Shown: one piece after another, positions 1-14,270 of the stretch
Position numbering within the stretch: the stretch's first letter is position 1
Layout of the letters: every line of letters starts with the position of its first letter
Assembly: GCA_021904315.1 (NCBI GenBank)
Contig: CM038921.1
Location: 8,586,146 to 8,650,145, forward strand
Direction of reading: 5' to 3'
Length of the DNA stretch: 64,000 nt
Source: Sphagnum magellanicum
Lineage: Eukaryota; Streptophyta; Sphagnopsida; Sphagnales; Sphagnaceae
Notes under the pieces: generated by a model
Seen by the model: the letters and a program-made list of their open reading frames with translations, nothing else
Told to the model about the DNA's origin: nothing
Database searches by the model: none
Program-made: the position numbers and the translations under genes

Positions 1-1005
1 ATTAAATCTAGGTGGGCTTGTGTTTACATGTTGTCAAGTATGGGTTTATTTTTCAACTCATTACAATCCTATGTAAATATTTTTTTATTATATCATAATG
101 AACATACTTAATTTTCATTTTAGTCAAAATAAACATAATTTATCGTTTCATGTTAATAAATTGGTTCTAGAATCAATTTAATCATGATGTTACTAGCATG
201 ATAAACCATGGTTTTATTGTAAGGGTTGTTGATGTGAACATTGGAATAGGCAGCAATTGTGAAACTTTTCATGGTGATCATGGAGGAAGAAAAAGATGAT
301 GAAAAATTTAATAAAAACTCCTAAAAGTGCTTTCAAGATTAAGTAGGGCTTGTGAAGCAACATCAATAAGAGAAAGAATCAAGAAGGGTATAAAGAATAT
401 ATATGTGACTTGAAATGAACATTCTCAAAGTAATTACGCACCTTTTCTTCTATTTTCCTTTTTCATCTTTTGAAACCTTGCAAAACACCATTTAGTTCAA
501 GAAAGTGAGGAGTGTATGGAATGAAATTCACCCAAACATATATGAGTATAATCACATGATACCATGAAAAGAGACAATGCAAGAAATTTTGAATGAAATG
601 TCAAAGCAAATATTGTACCAAATTTTGCCTTCTCAAAGCTAAACCAAAGTCATGAATAACTCCTCAATTGAATGGGCTTGGGGAATGCATTCATAATCTA
701 TATTTGTCATCAAAATTGATCAAACTTTGTTGAAAGTCACTCTAATGCTCACCCTCTCCTTCAAATCACTAGGTATCATCATTCACAAAAGCTTTAAGAG
801 ATTTAAAATGAACTTTTTTCCCTTTATGAACCTTCAATAGCTAAATAACTCACAAATTTGAATTGTGCATTGTTTGCATTCCTATCCATAATCATTCCTT
901 GCCTCTTGATTTTGAAAGATATCAAAAATTGGGTTAGAAAAACCTTGCATATACACTTGAATAGATGGGTGATGATTAATAAGATTGAACACATGATAAC
1001 TATTA
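1..1005. other. AT-rich intergenic sequence and 3' flank of the NT-C2 gene
   Basis: No credible coding region is visible on either strand; the short open frames are low complexity. The part just below 1006 is presumably the 3' UTR of the minus-strand NT-C2 gene that ends there. I could not pin down a polyadenylation site. Confidence 0.6.
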
Positions 1006-4000
1006 CTAACCTTCCTTCCAAGCTTCCCTCAAGAGTTGGTAACGATTAGTGCTTGCTCCTCTTTCCATTGATGCATCTAGATTAGAGTTCTTGCTTGTCA
1101 TACTCCCATGCAATGTGCTACTACTAGTTAGGGATGATGTATTTTGAGAATAATTGTTGTCCTTCAACCAAGCAAGGGGAGTTTGGAATTCCTCAAGTTC
1201 ATCATCGCTATTGTAGCCTTTGCATAGAAGTGATGACACATTTGTGCCCCAATGATGATCATCATTAGCTACATGGGGCTCTCCAATCCACAACCTAACA
1301 AAATTTGAAGAGGGAGGAGAATACAAAATTGGCGGCAAAGGAGCAATGGCCACAGTATCCACTCGCATGTCCACTTCTCCGTGCATTTGCCTTTGAATTG
1401 AAACCTACAATAACAAAACACATATCTAGAAACACAACAGATAAAAATTGGGTGACTTGAATTTTATTTTGTTTGTAAGTGAATTTGTAGATTCCAAGTT
1501 CAAGACAAAAACCGAAGTATTAATATTTTTCTTCATCAACAAAACCCAATTTGATACCTCAGAGTTAATAGCACCCAAAAGGGCAGGCGAGATTGGGTCA
1601 GGAGAGAATTCATCAGGTTGAAAGTTGAATAGAATTCGTCGTATGAAAATCAAATCTAGAGTTGGACACACCTACAAAAAAACACAATGTCACAATCTTC
1701 ATCAAAATGGAAACTCATAATAACAACAAAATCTTTGAGTCTTGATTCTCAACGATTTGTTTCTTCTTCTCTAGTGATTTCAGCTCCTTGAAAATTTTAC
1801 AACCCAATTTAGAAATGTAGAGCTCAATTTGGTTTTTTTTTGTCAAAACTTAGTTGAGGTTCAAACTTCACATTGATTGTGTTTGAATTTGTTGTTGCAA
1901 GAAAATTGAAATGACCACATGACCACCACCCACAATCTATCACTCATGTTTTTGTTGTTGCTTGAACTGATCACATGAGCACCATCCACGAGATCATGAG
2001 CACCTAAATATTCTGTTTTTGGCTTGACAATGAGCATCACAAGATTCAAGGAAAATTTTAGCAATGGGAAAAAATTACATCACCTCCTTCCTCACGGATT
2101 TGTCCATGAGCATGTCCTTTGGCAGCATCAACAAATCCCCAACTGCTCGAAGAAGCACAAAATAAGGAGCAGCTTTCTGAGCTTCTCTTCTTTCAGCCTG
2201 CAAAAAACCACCGCAAAAACACACAAAAATCCAAAGTTACTACATCAGATCTATCCAAAGCTCTCAACTCTCAAATAGACTAGTCAAGCTCCTCCATCGA
2301 GCATTGCAAGTCTACTTGCAATGCTTCCACCAAGTACCATGACCTTGTCAGACACCAAGCACTCATGCTCATATGTGCAAGTGCATTGTTGCATGAAAAA
2401 TAAATTTTCTTTGTGGCAAGAAAACTTGGCTGACATCTAGGGGAACTTGGCTGCTTCAAGAGCACCATGGATTTGAGTTCTGAAAGTGCAGCTCTTGACA
2501 ACCCCTTGAAGCTCCAAAAAGAAGTCTTGATGATAAAAAAATCTGAGGTATGAGATCTAGACTTTGAAGTAGTATTCACAGGTCTACCTCTCTTCTTGCT
2601 GCCATCTCCATTGCTGCACTTTCTGATCTTCTGGGAAGCATCATATACTCACTTGCTGCATTAAGAATGTTGTGCAATGATGAAGCTTCCTCCACAACCT
2701 GCATCATCTTCTTTGTCCTTTGTACTTCTGAACTTGTGTCAGAAGCTGTCTCTCTGTTGTTGCTGGTGGTGTCAGTGGTTTCTGTTATTGCAGTTGAATC
2801 TTCAGCTTTGACATCGAGAAGAGCTGTTAGCCAGGTTGACCATGTCACTACCTGCAACAACAGAAGCAACTCCCTCCCAGACCTCCCACTGACTCATCAT
2901 GAGTTCACTTGCTTGCAAACTTTCATGACATGCTCAGATTGACGATGAGGATGATGGAATTTTGCAGCAAACAATCTACAACCTGAAGAATCATGATGAT
3001 TGAGGAGCTTGTAAATTCAGTTCCCTTGTAAAAGAAGAAGTTTTGCTAAAAGTTTGCAAATTTGGATCAGAGCTCAAAAAGAACTAGTCTCAAAGTTTTT
3101 GTGCATTGGATCAGAGAGAGACACACACAGAGGTTGAAGTATTGTACCACATTCTTCAATTGAGCACCAGCTCCGAATGTAAGAGTACCAACAGGAATGG
3201 GAAGAACAGAGAGATTAGTGATGGGATCTGCAAGCAGATCTGCACAAGAATCATCCTTGGAACTTCGCATGATTCCATTGAACAGCACAACATCCAGTCT
3301 CTCCACACACTGTGAAATAATCTGCTGACAAGAAGAGACTCAAGAGCCAAGAAGAAGAAGAAGAAGAAGAAGAATAGGTCATCTGATTTCAATGTAACTG
3401 TTTAAAGCTAAACCCTAAACCCTAAACGCAAGAGCTTGCAAGCATCGCTGAGTGAGATTCTCCCCTTACCATCTTGCTAAGAATGGGTAAGCAACCACAG
3501 TCGCGATGCTCTCCAGCTTGAAGAGGACAAAGCAGTCTGTAAGCAGCTTGGAAGGCGGTTTTCCAAATCTGTGTGGAGATGCTTCCTTGCCGATCATCTC
3601 CCAAGTTCATCAGGGAAAGCTGCTGGGCATTATAATACGAAGACCCATCGCCAGCAGCATTTGCAGCATTGAATGTGAAGAAGCCTTTCACATCTCCAGC
3701 AAATTTGTTGAGCTGTTCGCTGAATATTCCGTCTTTCACCTTCCCCGCAAACTTGTTGAGTTCGTCTTTCATTCCTTGCAAATTCACGCTGCTTGTTCTC
3801 GTCTTTGTTTTTCTTGGTTCTGGCATTTGCATCACCGGCGTCATCGCCTGTCCAAAACAAGACAAGTTCAGATCAGTTCAGTTCTCCTGCATCAACAAAA
3901 CCACCAATCTCGGCGTCGTGAAGACGCTCTGTACCAACAAGCGCACACACAAAAGAAGCTTGATCTAGACTTGCAATAGAATTGAAACCATGGACTTTTA

Positions 4001-7000
4001 TCATCTAGACATTGAACTCGAGCTCGCGACACAAAGAAGAATTGATGAAGAAGAACAAGAAGCTGGTACTTCACTTGCCACCACACGCACTCCAGAACTC
4101 GTCTCTGGAGCCAAGCTTCAATTCTGAACAGCGTCGCGACAAGCGTGTCATGGCAGCTGCTGCTGCATTCGGCACTTGAGTCGAGAATAGTACCACGGCC
4201 GGCTCCTCCAACTGCATCGAGACTTTTGTATCGCCGTTGTTGTAATCCTGCTGTGGCACGAAGCTCGCTGCTACCACCACCTGCAGCTGGATCATGCTGC
4301 GACTCCATGACCGCGGGACGTGTCTCTGATGTCGACGACAGCTCTGTATGTCTCCGAATCGTCGCGGCTGAGAGCTCGTCGATATTGCAAGCCTGCATGA
4401 TCGACTCTCGTAAGACAACCACGTTCGACCACCAATACGTCAATCTGTGTAAGACATGATCAGCATAACAATCGAGCTTACATTTCCATGCACATGATCT
4501 GAAGCCAAGACTCCGCGCAGAAGAAGAAGAAGAAGAAGAAGAAGAATCAATCTGCTTTGTATTCAAGCTGGTGGGTGCAGCAGGATCGCGGGAGGATGTC
4601 AACGAACCTTGAAACATCATTCCCGCAAGCGCGTACAGCGACTATAAGTCCCGCAGCATAGTTCTTGGCAGAATTGATGCATCGATCTGAGCTCCGATTC
4701 CGGAAAGTGTGAACGTATAACCTGGCGAGCCGACGAGCAGGGGTGTGAAGCTTGTGGGGAGATCTGACATGCTCCGCCACAATGGAAAACAGTGCAACTT
4801 CGATTGCTGCAGAATCTCGAAGCTCGTCTTCCAGTTTCTTCAGCTCTTGTTCCAGTTGGGTTGCCTTCTCCTCGCCCTTCTCTTGGTTCATCGCCGCCTT
4901 GGCTTCTGCTGCTGCCACTTTCGTCCTCAGTTCCTCCAGTGCTCTCTTCTCCACCATCGCTAGCTTTGCTCTCGCTTCCCCTAACACACTTCTATAGCTG
5001 CTGCTTCCAGCTGCAGCTTGATCTGAGCTTGCAGCTACCAGCTCCGAATCCCAACCCAATCCGGGCCCTGATGAGCTTCTCTTGTATTCCTCAGCCGCAG
5101 GAGCTGCAGTCCAGGCCTTCTCTGAGACTTCAACTGCACCCTGCTGTGCCGGAACTGTCGCTACTGTGACCAAGCTTGTTGCGGAGTTCCAGACTCTTGC
5201 AACAGGAGCAACACTAGTCGAAGAAGTTACAGTTGACGTTGCAGAAGCTGTTGTTGCAGCAAAATCCAGCTTTCCTGATGTTGTCGCTGCTGCTGCTGCT
5301 GCAGCTTCTTGAACAACTCTGCCTGTTCCTGCAGTTGCTGTTGGAGTTGCTGCTGCAAGCCCTGATGTTGTTGGAAGTGCTGTTGCTGCTGCTGTGGCAT
5401 GTCCAGGTGCTTCATCAGCTGCTGGAGCAGACTTTCCAGGGGGTGCACGCAGGTTCAGACCTGCAACTCCAAGCTGCAGCTTCTGTGGCGGCAGCAGCAG
5501 CTGATCATGATCTTCAATTCTCTGCAACAATAGCAACAAAAATGGCACACGCACACACCCCTAAGACTACGTTCTTCATAACATATGTTAACTGAGCTTC
5601 TCATAAGCTTGAAAATTGGGGTGCAGAAACACAAAGTTCTGCCAAAATCCTTAAAAAAATTATGTGCAAAACTTGAGAATTTTGTGAGAAGAACATAAAC
5701 AGGGAGAAAGCAAACTATTGTGCACAGCTTGAGAATTAGGGTAGGAAAACACAAACCAAGGAAGCAAATCCTTCATACAAGAGTGCAAAGCTCAATCAGA
5801 ATCAATGCGGTGCAAAAACACAGACTGTAAAAGCAAAATCCTTCATGTACAATTGTGCAAAGCAAGAAATTGCATGGCTTGAATTGCATTTTGCAATGTG
5901 TGAAAGTTACCCATCTCCACCACCCATCACAAAGACTAATGCAATAATTTTGGGGGAAGCAGCAATGTAAAACATAGTACCTTAGAATAAAGGACTGAAT
6001 TTCCAGGACTCGCAATTTGAGAAGTCTCTTCATTGTGAGAAGAAGCAACCTTAATTCCATGGGTGTCATTTAAAAGCAACTTCTTGCGATTCGAATCTGA
6101 TTTAGTACTACTTGTTGTATTGATCACAGTTTGTCCACCATTGTTGAGCAGCTGCTGCTTTTTACCAGAATTGGAATTTGATTTGGGTACAGGGCTTTGG
6201 GTCTCAAACAACTTCTTTCGATTCAATTCTGCTTTATTTTCGACTTCTTTAGTACTCCCTGTGGAGCTTAGTGGTGAATCATCATCATCATCATTGTCAT
6301 CATCATCGTCGTCATTGTCATCATCATCATCTGTAAATGAATCAATCTCTAAATCATCAATGGAATTTGCATTGTTGTTTCTAGCTTGCACATTAGTCTT
6401 CACATTGGTACTTGCATTACTGCTGGATGGCCTCCATGTGCCTTTTATCATACTCGAATTGAAGAGAGCAACAGCCTTGACTACTTGAGCACTAATTCTC
6501 AAAGAAAGAATTGGAGCTGCTGCTGCTGCACTGGGATTATTCGAAGACCCCTGAGAAGAACCTCCTCCTCCTCCTCTCACATTCAAAGGGATATTGAAAG
6601 TGATCATGCGTTCTTCCAAATTGATAACTTTTGACAAATCAAGTTCAGCTGATGCTAAGGTCCTTGAATTTAGTTGAGTACTACTACTCTGGGATGGCAA
6701 GCTCAAATCATGTAAGGTAAACAAGAGATACTTGCTTTCCCATTCTCTCCTTTGTTTGCCAGTTTTTTCAAGCATTGTCACTGAGAGTTTGAACTCTTCA
6801 TCGAATATGATCTTGCCATTCAAAGGTTGTATAGGTTTGGTGCTTCCAGATCGCTTCTCACCCTGAGTCCATGATAAGATGATTGCTGGAGTACTGGAAA
6901 TTCCACCTTGCATTGTCATTGTTGTCATTGACATCCATGGCTTAATTTCTTGCACATGTATCTGGAAAGCAATCTTCACTGGAGTTTTTGACCCGAGGCC

Positions 7001-7015
7001 AAAAAACTTGGCCAT
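1006..7015 (-). CDS. NT-C2 (EEIG1/EHBP1 N-terminal) domain protein, plant PMI1-related family
   Basis: Eight exons on the minus strand join in frame to 1211 residues: 7015-5981, 5521-4608, 4444-4075, 3847-3470, 3309-3148, 2851-2588, 1671-1558 and 1404-1006, all with GT-AG introns. Residues about 10-180 form the NT-C2 domain (QIHVQEIKPW, then GEKRSGST, then FDEEFKL), a C2-like membrane or actin-linked module. An Asp-rich run covers about 229-246, an Ala/Thr-rich stretch about 375-485 and a coiled coil about 525-585. The plant-specific C-terminal part follows: AAIEVALFSIVAEH (from about 582), LTYWWSNVVVLR (651), CGCLPIL, GAGAQLKN, DEFSPDPI (1061) and the final RYQLLREAWKEG. Relatives such as PMI1 act in organelle and chloroplast movement; that role here is inference. 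The start was chosen at the MAKFFG methionine by family similarity. An in-frame ATG 13 codons upstream (7054) is possible. Confidence 0.88.
3351..3374. repeat. (GAA)n microsatellite in intron 4 of the NT-C2 gene
   Basis: An uninterrupted GAA run on the plus strand. In the minus-strand transcript it reads TTC and lies about 40 to 65 nt upstream of the exon 5 acceptor at 3310, so it may serve as part of the pyrimidine tract. Confidence 0.85.
3408..3427. repeat. Short telomere-like repeat (CTAAACC type)
   Basis: Two and a half copies of the plant telomere unit AAACCCT lie inside intron 4 of the NT-C2 gene. Such teloboxes are common in plant genes; this one is intronic and may simply be a relic. 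Confidence 0.7.
4521..4546. repeat. (GAA)n microsatellite in intron 2 of the NT-C2 gene
   Basis: A second GAA run within the 163-nt intron between 4607 and 4445. In the sense of the gene it is a TTC tract upstream of the exon 3 acceptor. Confidence 0.85.
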
Positions 7016-7590
7016 ATGATATTCCAAACTCCAGTCTAATATTAAGTAATGCACAGATTCAAAGAATTTAGAAGCAGAGATGAGAACAACATGATCTTTT
7101 TAAATTGATCCAAGATTCAGATGCAATTTTGTTGAAAGGATGGTTAAATTTTGCACCAAAAGAACTTGGGCCATACACCACTGAGAGCAAAGCCCAGATA
7201 TCACACATCATCGTAGCTTGATCCAAAACTAGAAACATGATCATGAGTCTACTTCCTCTGGGGAGCTCAATTGTATGTGAAAGAAACTGGAGACATTATT
7301 TCACTGATGCAAATTTTTCACAAATTGGTGTAATAGGATTGATTATCTATCTGTGCACACAGTACTTATATGTCTTTGCATCTCCCCCCCACCTCTCACA
7401 CAATTTTTTGAGAAAAAAACAAAGATCCGTTTGCACATGAACTTGCTCTGCACAAACAAAACCCATGAGCCTGACAAGTTTCCTCCTGACTGGCAAAGAT
7501 CCAAATAACTCCAAAGGAATGATTTCCAGAGATGCTGAATCCTTCTGGGAAAAAAAATCTCAGAAATTATGATCTCTCTTTCTCTCTCTA

Positions 7591-7631
<41 letters not shown>

Positions 7632-8340
7632 CAGAGATGGGTTCTTTGGTGATTTGCTAATGAATTATTGTTGAACAGGAAAGAAATAAAACCTCAGATG
7701 GATCATTGTTGTGCAGGAAGAATAGAGCTCCTCCTCCCATGGGGGAAGAAGAACAGGCAACTTGGAACTCTTTTGTGACCCATCAGGGGAATTGATGTTT
7801 AAGCTTCTTGGGGACTACTAAGTCTTTTCACCTGTTGGGATGAAGGGGTTCACTGCAACTTTTGCAACCTTCTGATATCATGGCACACATGCACACATTA
7901 TGATGCTCATGTACTGCCATTTACTACTACTCTTATTATGTGTCCATGAGGGAGATGGAGAGATGGGTGTGAAGTTGTGAACAAGCAAGAAGAAAGCAAG
8001 AGCAGCAGCATCAGCAGGTGAAGAAATGATCTCTCTATCTATGCTCATGTCCTTAGAGATACCAAAGGTCATCACAAAATTGCTTGTTGAATCTGTGGAG
8101 TTCTTTTTTGTCCCTGGTCTTTCAATCTGGAGGACCCACCAGGATGCATAAGGATGAAGTTTCTGAAGCAGAAGTTTGATTTGTCAATTGTGATGATGGA
8201 GCTTCAGTAGAGCTTCTTCAACTTCCAAAGACTGCAGAAACCACCACATTCAAAATAGAAAGAGCTCTCTCCTCACAAATCCCAAAACCTATCTCTCCAT
8301 CATCTCTCTCTCTCTCCATCCTGTCCCCATTGCACATGTT
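7016..8340 (-). promoter_or_regulatory. Probable 5' leader and promoter region of the NT-C2 gene
   Basis: There is no coding sequence here. The region is richer in pyrimidine and GA/CT runs than the flanking desert, as plant leaders often are. Its extent is inferred from position only; no transcription start can be fixed from sequence. Confidence 0.4.
7594..7628. repeat. (CT)n microsatellite
   Basis: A pure CT run of about 17 units upstream of the NT-C2 start codon; it reads GA in the sense of that gene. GA-rich tracts near plant transcription starts are known to bind GAGA-type (BBR/BPC) factors, but binding here is inference. Confidence 0.9.
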
Positions 8341-9650
8341 TGTCTGAAAGTCAAACATTTGTTACAAACTGAAAGTTGCAAGTCCACCTAAAAAATTCTT
8401 CAAGAAAACACTTACCCATTATCATCATGAACTGTCTTTGGAGGTGCACAATGCAGAATGGGAAGAGGAACAAGCACAATGCCTGGTCAAACCCAAAACA
8501 CCCATTGCATCATGATTCTTAAATCCATCTTTTTCTATCTGCAAATTTGAGACTTTCTCAGCTGATCAGAATTGAAGAAAATCTTTGTTCCTTTGAATTT
8601 GAGACTTTCTTAGCTGATCAGAAATTGAAGGGAAATCTTTTGATTTTTTACCAATAACCTGCAAATCTACACTTCATGAAACTATATGCAAAACACTATT
8701 ACATTACAAACAAGATGGGAATTTGATAAAGAAATCTGCAAACCAAAATGAAAACAAAACAAACAAATGAAAAAAAAACTATGTTTTACATACCTCAAAA
8801 TTCATTGTAAAATCTTGCCCTTCAGTGTGTTTGTTGTGGATTTCCACCAGTCTTTCAGCGGCTACAACATCAAGCATAGGAATGACAAAAATGATTGAAA
8901 AGTTTGTTAAAAGTTGTTCACCAAACATATAATTGCCAACATCTTTAGTTAAAAGTGTTGCATGTCTTCAATGTTGTAAATTTCAACTAGCTATACCTAT
9001 TGTGTGTAAAACTCTGGAAAAATATATAGCACTTGTGTGTCATTAGGCCCCACACCATTAGCAACAATCAAACTGAAACCCTTTGAAGACCTACCATATA
9101 CCCAAGTGACCACAAGTTCAATTGTTCCAAGTTCTTGCAAGTCTTGTCATTAGATGAAATTTTGAATGGAATGAATAACAATAAAACGAATATCAAGCGG
9201 GAATGGATCAATATGTTCAATCATTATGGTGGCACCAACCTTCAAAACAAATGACCAATCACCTTTTTAAATTTTGTTTCAAAATGTCACCCCAAAGTTT
9301 TGGATTCGAATGAAAGAACCAACATTAAGACAAAGTGAAAAGGTCGTCACAAAAGCAATTCCTACATTAAGCACTATTAGAATTCTTGATTTTTCAAACG
9401 ATTCAAGTTGACTAATTGGTCCTTTCTAATTAATGGACATGTCCATTTTGATTAGAGGCCTAAAAATTTTATTTTTTAATTGATCAATTTGACTATAATG
9501 ACTTATTTGACTAATAATCTAGTCAAGTCAAACAACCTTAGTCAAACTGGCCAATGGGTTTTAATCAAATGAAACATCTAATCAAATTGAACATAAGAAA
9601 TTGATATCATTAATCAAAATGACCAATGTTTTTTAATCAAATGGGACGTT
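8341..9650. other. Intergenic AT-rich sequence without recognised gene
   Basis: No gene recognised. One minus-strand segment (8861-8794) is bounded by a plausible acceptor and donor and stays open, but 68 nt is too short to identify. Confidence 0.5.
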
Positions 9651-9654
9651 TTAT

Positions 9655-9925
9655 GCCTATTACATACCTATCTCCTACCTTCCATTTACAATTTTATAAC
9701 CTACCTACCTACCTACCAACTCACCCATGCACCCACTTACTTAGATGTAATACCCACCCACCCACCTACTTAGATGTAATACTTACCTACCCACACACCT
9801 ACTTATATACATTTATTACGTATTTACATATCCACCCACCACCTATCTACATATATACATATTACCTACCCACCCACCACCCACCTATCTCCTACAACCT
9901 ACCTATCTTCATATTTCATAATCTT
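9655..9925. repeat. Degenerate ACCT/ACCC-rich microsatellite
   Basis: Repeated CTACC, ACCTACCT and CCACCC units interrupted by TATAC steps. The same ACCT family returns at 34.85 kb (as AGGT), 49.9 kb and 50.45 kb. The open frame through it is low complexity (many Tyr, Pro, Thr, His) and is not taken as a gene. Confidence 0.85.
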
Positions 9926-9987
9926 GTAATGATGTGTCAAAATAAACATGTGAAATAAAAAAAATTGACAAATATTGAACACCTTTT

Positions 9988-10060
9988 GATGGTGTGGTCC
10001 ATTGGTTAAATACTTGGTTTATCATTGGGGAGGTCAAGGGTTCAATTCTTAACATTATAA
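9988..10060 (+). repeat. tRNA-derived SINE-like relic
   Basis: A box-A-like TGGTCCATTGG (9995-10005) is followed 44 nt later by a box-B-like GGTTCAATTC (10039-10048). That is the spacing of an internal RNA polymerase III promoter in a tRNA. The acceptor stem does not pair, so it is not a functional tRNA. A tRNA-derived SINE head is the likeliest reading. Confidence 0.5.
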
Positions 10061-10201
10061 TGTATGTACATGTTTAGCCCTACATGTCTGCTCGCCTTTT
10101 TACAACCTAACTACCTACCTACTTGCCACAATTTTGTTGTTGTTGATATTGGCATAAATTTAAGTAGTCAAAATGATCAATCAAATGGTGTTAGTAAAAA
10201 A

Positions 10202-10305
10202 ATCATCCTAATCACACCAAATGTGTCAAAATCAACTTCTTCAAGATGACTAAATCATCCTAGTCACACCAAATGTGTCAAAATCAACTTCTTCAAGATG
10301 ACTAA
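10202..10305. repeat. 52-bp tandem duplication
   Basis: Two adjacent 52-bp copies (10202-10253 and 10254-10305) differ at one base that I can see. Non-coding. Confidence 0.9.
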
Positions 10306-12318
10306 ATGGTTTTTCAAACCTGTATCCAATTTAGTATTTTTTGACCAAAAAATTTAGTAAAAAAAACGAAATTAATGAAAGATGATAGTAAAAAATCCAA
10401 CCTTATCTATAAGATCAATTTGTATGAACTTGGATCCATTCCTTACAACATCATACGAGCCATATCTATTCATTATATAACTTTCTAAGCATTCATTCAA
10501 CATTATTTGTTATATGTTAATCACACCCAGAACAAAAATATTTTTTTTGTTTTGTTTAGGCTAACAACAATCCTTGCCATTCAATGCAAATAGTATTTAA
10601 CAATAAAACACATAAATACAACCAAAAAAAAATTCAATAGAATTCGATAAAAACAAATTATATACAAAGTATATTGAAATTAATTGTATAGATATATACC
10701 AAGGAAAAAATTGCACTATAAGCAACCTTAAAACACAAAAGTGATATTAATCCTTTTCATAATTGGAAAACATAGTACTCCCAAAACACATAGGAAAAAC
10801 ATAAACAAAATAAAATAAAAATCAAACAAAAACAAACTATAAACAATGAAAATATAAACATCACAACCATCCATAATGAAAGGAAAATACAATACCTCTA
10901 AATATGCATAACATTGTCAAAACTATTAAAATTTTTACAAGGTTATAGGAGAAGAATGTGTGTAAGCAAAATGTTCTTCAATATAAAACATGATATAAAT
11001 GATTTCCAATCTCAACATTATATACATATAAGGTTAGGAATTAGGGTTCTTCTACGAATCAAGCCTATTATTGGAACTTTCTATTTTGTTTCACAAGTAT
11101 TAATGAAAAGTTAAGGTTTTATTTTTATGTATGATTAGGTTTGGACTTTAGGTCTATTAATTAGGGTTTAGGCTACGACTATTAATTAAAATATATTTTT
11201 CTACTTTTGGGTTAAGGTTCATTTTAGGGTTTGCAATACAAAGGAATCCCATGAAAACATTTGGCAATACACATCTCATACCAATGACAAGTGCCATTCT
11301 CACAACCATATATCACATGCAAAATTTGTAGAAAACCTTATAATTTTAAGTTCTAGAACATTTTAAAACATTCTAAAAAATATTGAACTTGAAACATTCT
11401 GATCCTCCAAGGTGAAAACCCTAACTACCCTATTGGCATTTGCAGCCTTTTGAACGACCACCCTCATAGTTTGTAATCAAAATCTTACTTCTCAAAGAAG
11501 ATATGCAAGAAGTGGCATAAAAAGGTAGATGCAAATGATAGACATTGAAATCCCAACTTCATACCATTCTCCTACCTATTACTTGAGCTGTTGATGCCGT
11601 CTACTTTGCCATTTGAACCTAAGGCTAACAATATTTTAGTCAATATCATTTGAAAAACTGAGATTTGCCTTTGTTGTTACATCATTATAGTCTTGCCCAA
11701 AAGAGATAATCTGACTAAAAGGAGAGGACAAACTACATGCTCAAATTTCTCTGTAGACCTCTTGGACTAAATGGGAACTACAAAATTGCTTGATTTCATA
11801 TTCAATTTTGTCATAAATCCAAGTCTTATCATAGTTTACTTCAAACTTCGAATTTGTGTCTTACAAATACTCTTTGTTGAACCTGTTGACAACTTGCAAA
11901 CATCAAACCTTCCATGAACATTATTTTGAATATTGAAGTAATTGTGCTAAGATCATCTACAAAAGCCATTCCCCTTCAAGCAGAACATATTTTACTACAA
12001 AAGTTCCAGAGATTCAAAAAGACAATGACCTAAATGAAGTCAGAAAAATTTAGATGAGTTTGAGGACAATAATACAATTGCTCTACTGATCATACATTTA
12101 GACCTTGATCATTTTGTCCAATGTGTTTTTAACATTGTAATTTCTTCTTTATCCAACTACTGTTCTGAGTAGTAGACTGATCAAAGATATCAAGAAAATG
12201 TTGTCTTTTGGATCTCTGGATAACAGAATATATCAAAGACATCAAGAAAGTGCTTGGAATCACTTGGCAATATCCTAACATGTAGTAAAATAAAAGGTAG
12301 ATAACAAGTAGGACAACA
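10306..12318. other. AT-rich intergenic sequence
   Basis: I see no gene, RNA or clear repeat here beyond A/T-rich low complexity and scattered short open frames. Confidence 0.5.
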
Positions 12319-14120
<1,802 letters not shown>

Positions 14121-14270
14121 ACTCCCAAAATACACTTCTATTACATGGATATAAACACACAACCACACAAGGTTCGTAGTTGAAACAACAAGTAAAGTAC
14201 CCCTGACTAGGAGGCATGAGCAAGATACTTCATGAGTATGACAATTGCAAAAGCAACAGTTAGTTTTCAA

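Noticed and set aside
8794-8861. Possible 68-nt minus-strand exon (AERLVEIHNKHTEGQDF) with good splice sites
   Set aside because: Too short to assign, no partner exon found; recorded only as a curiosity.
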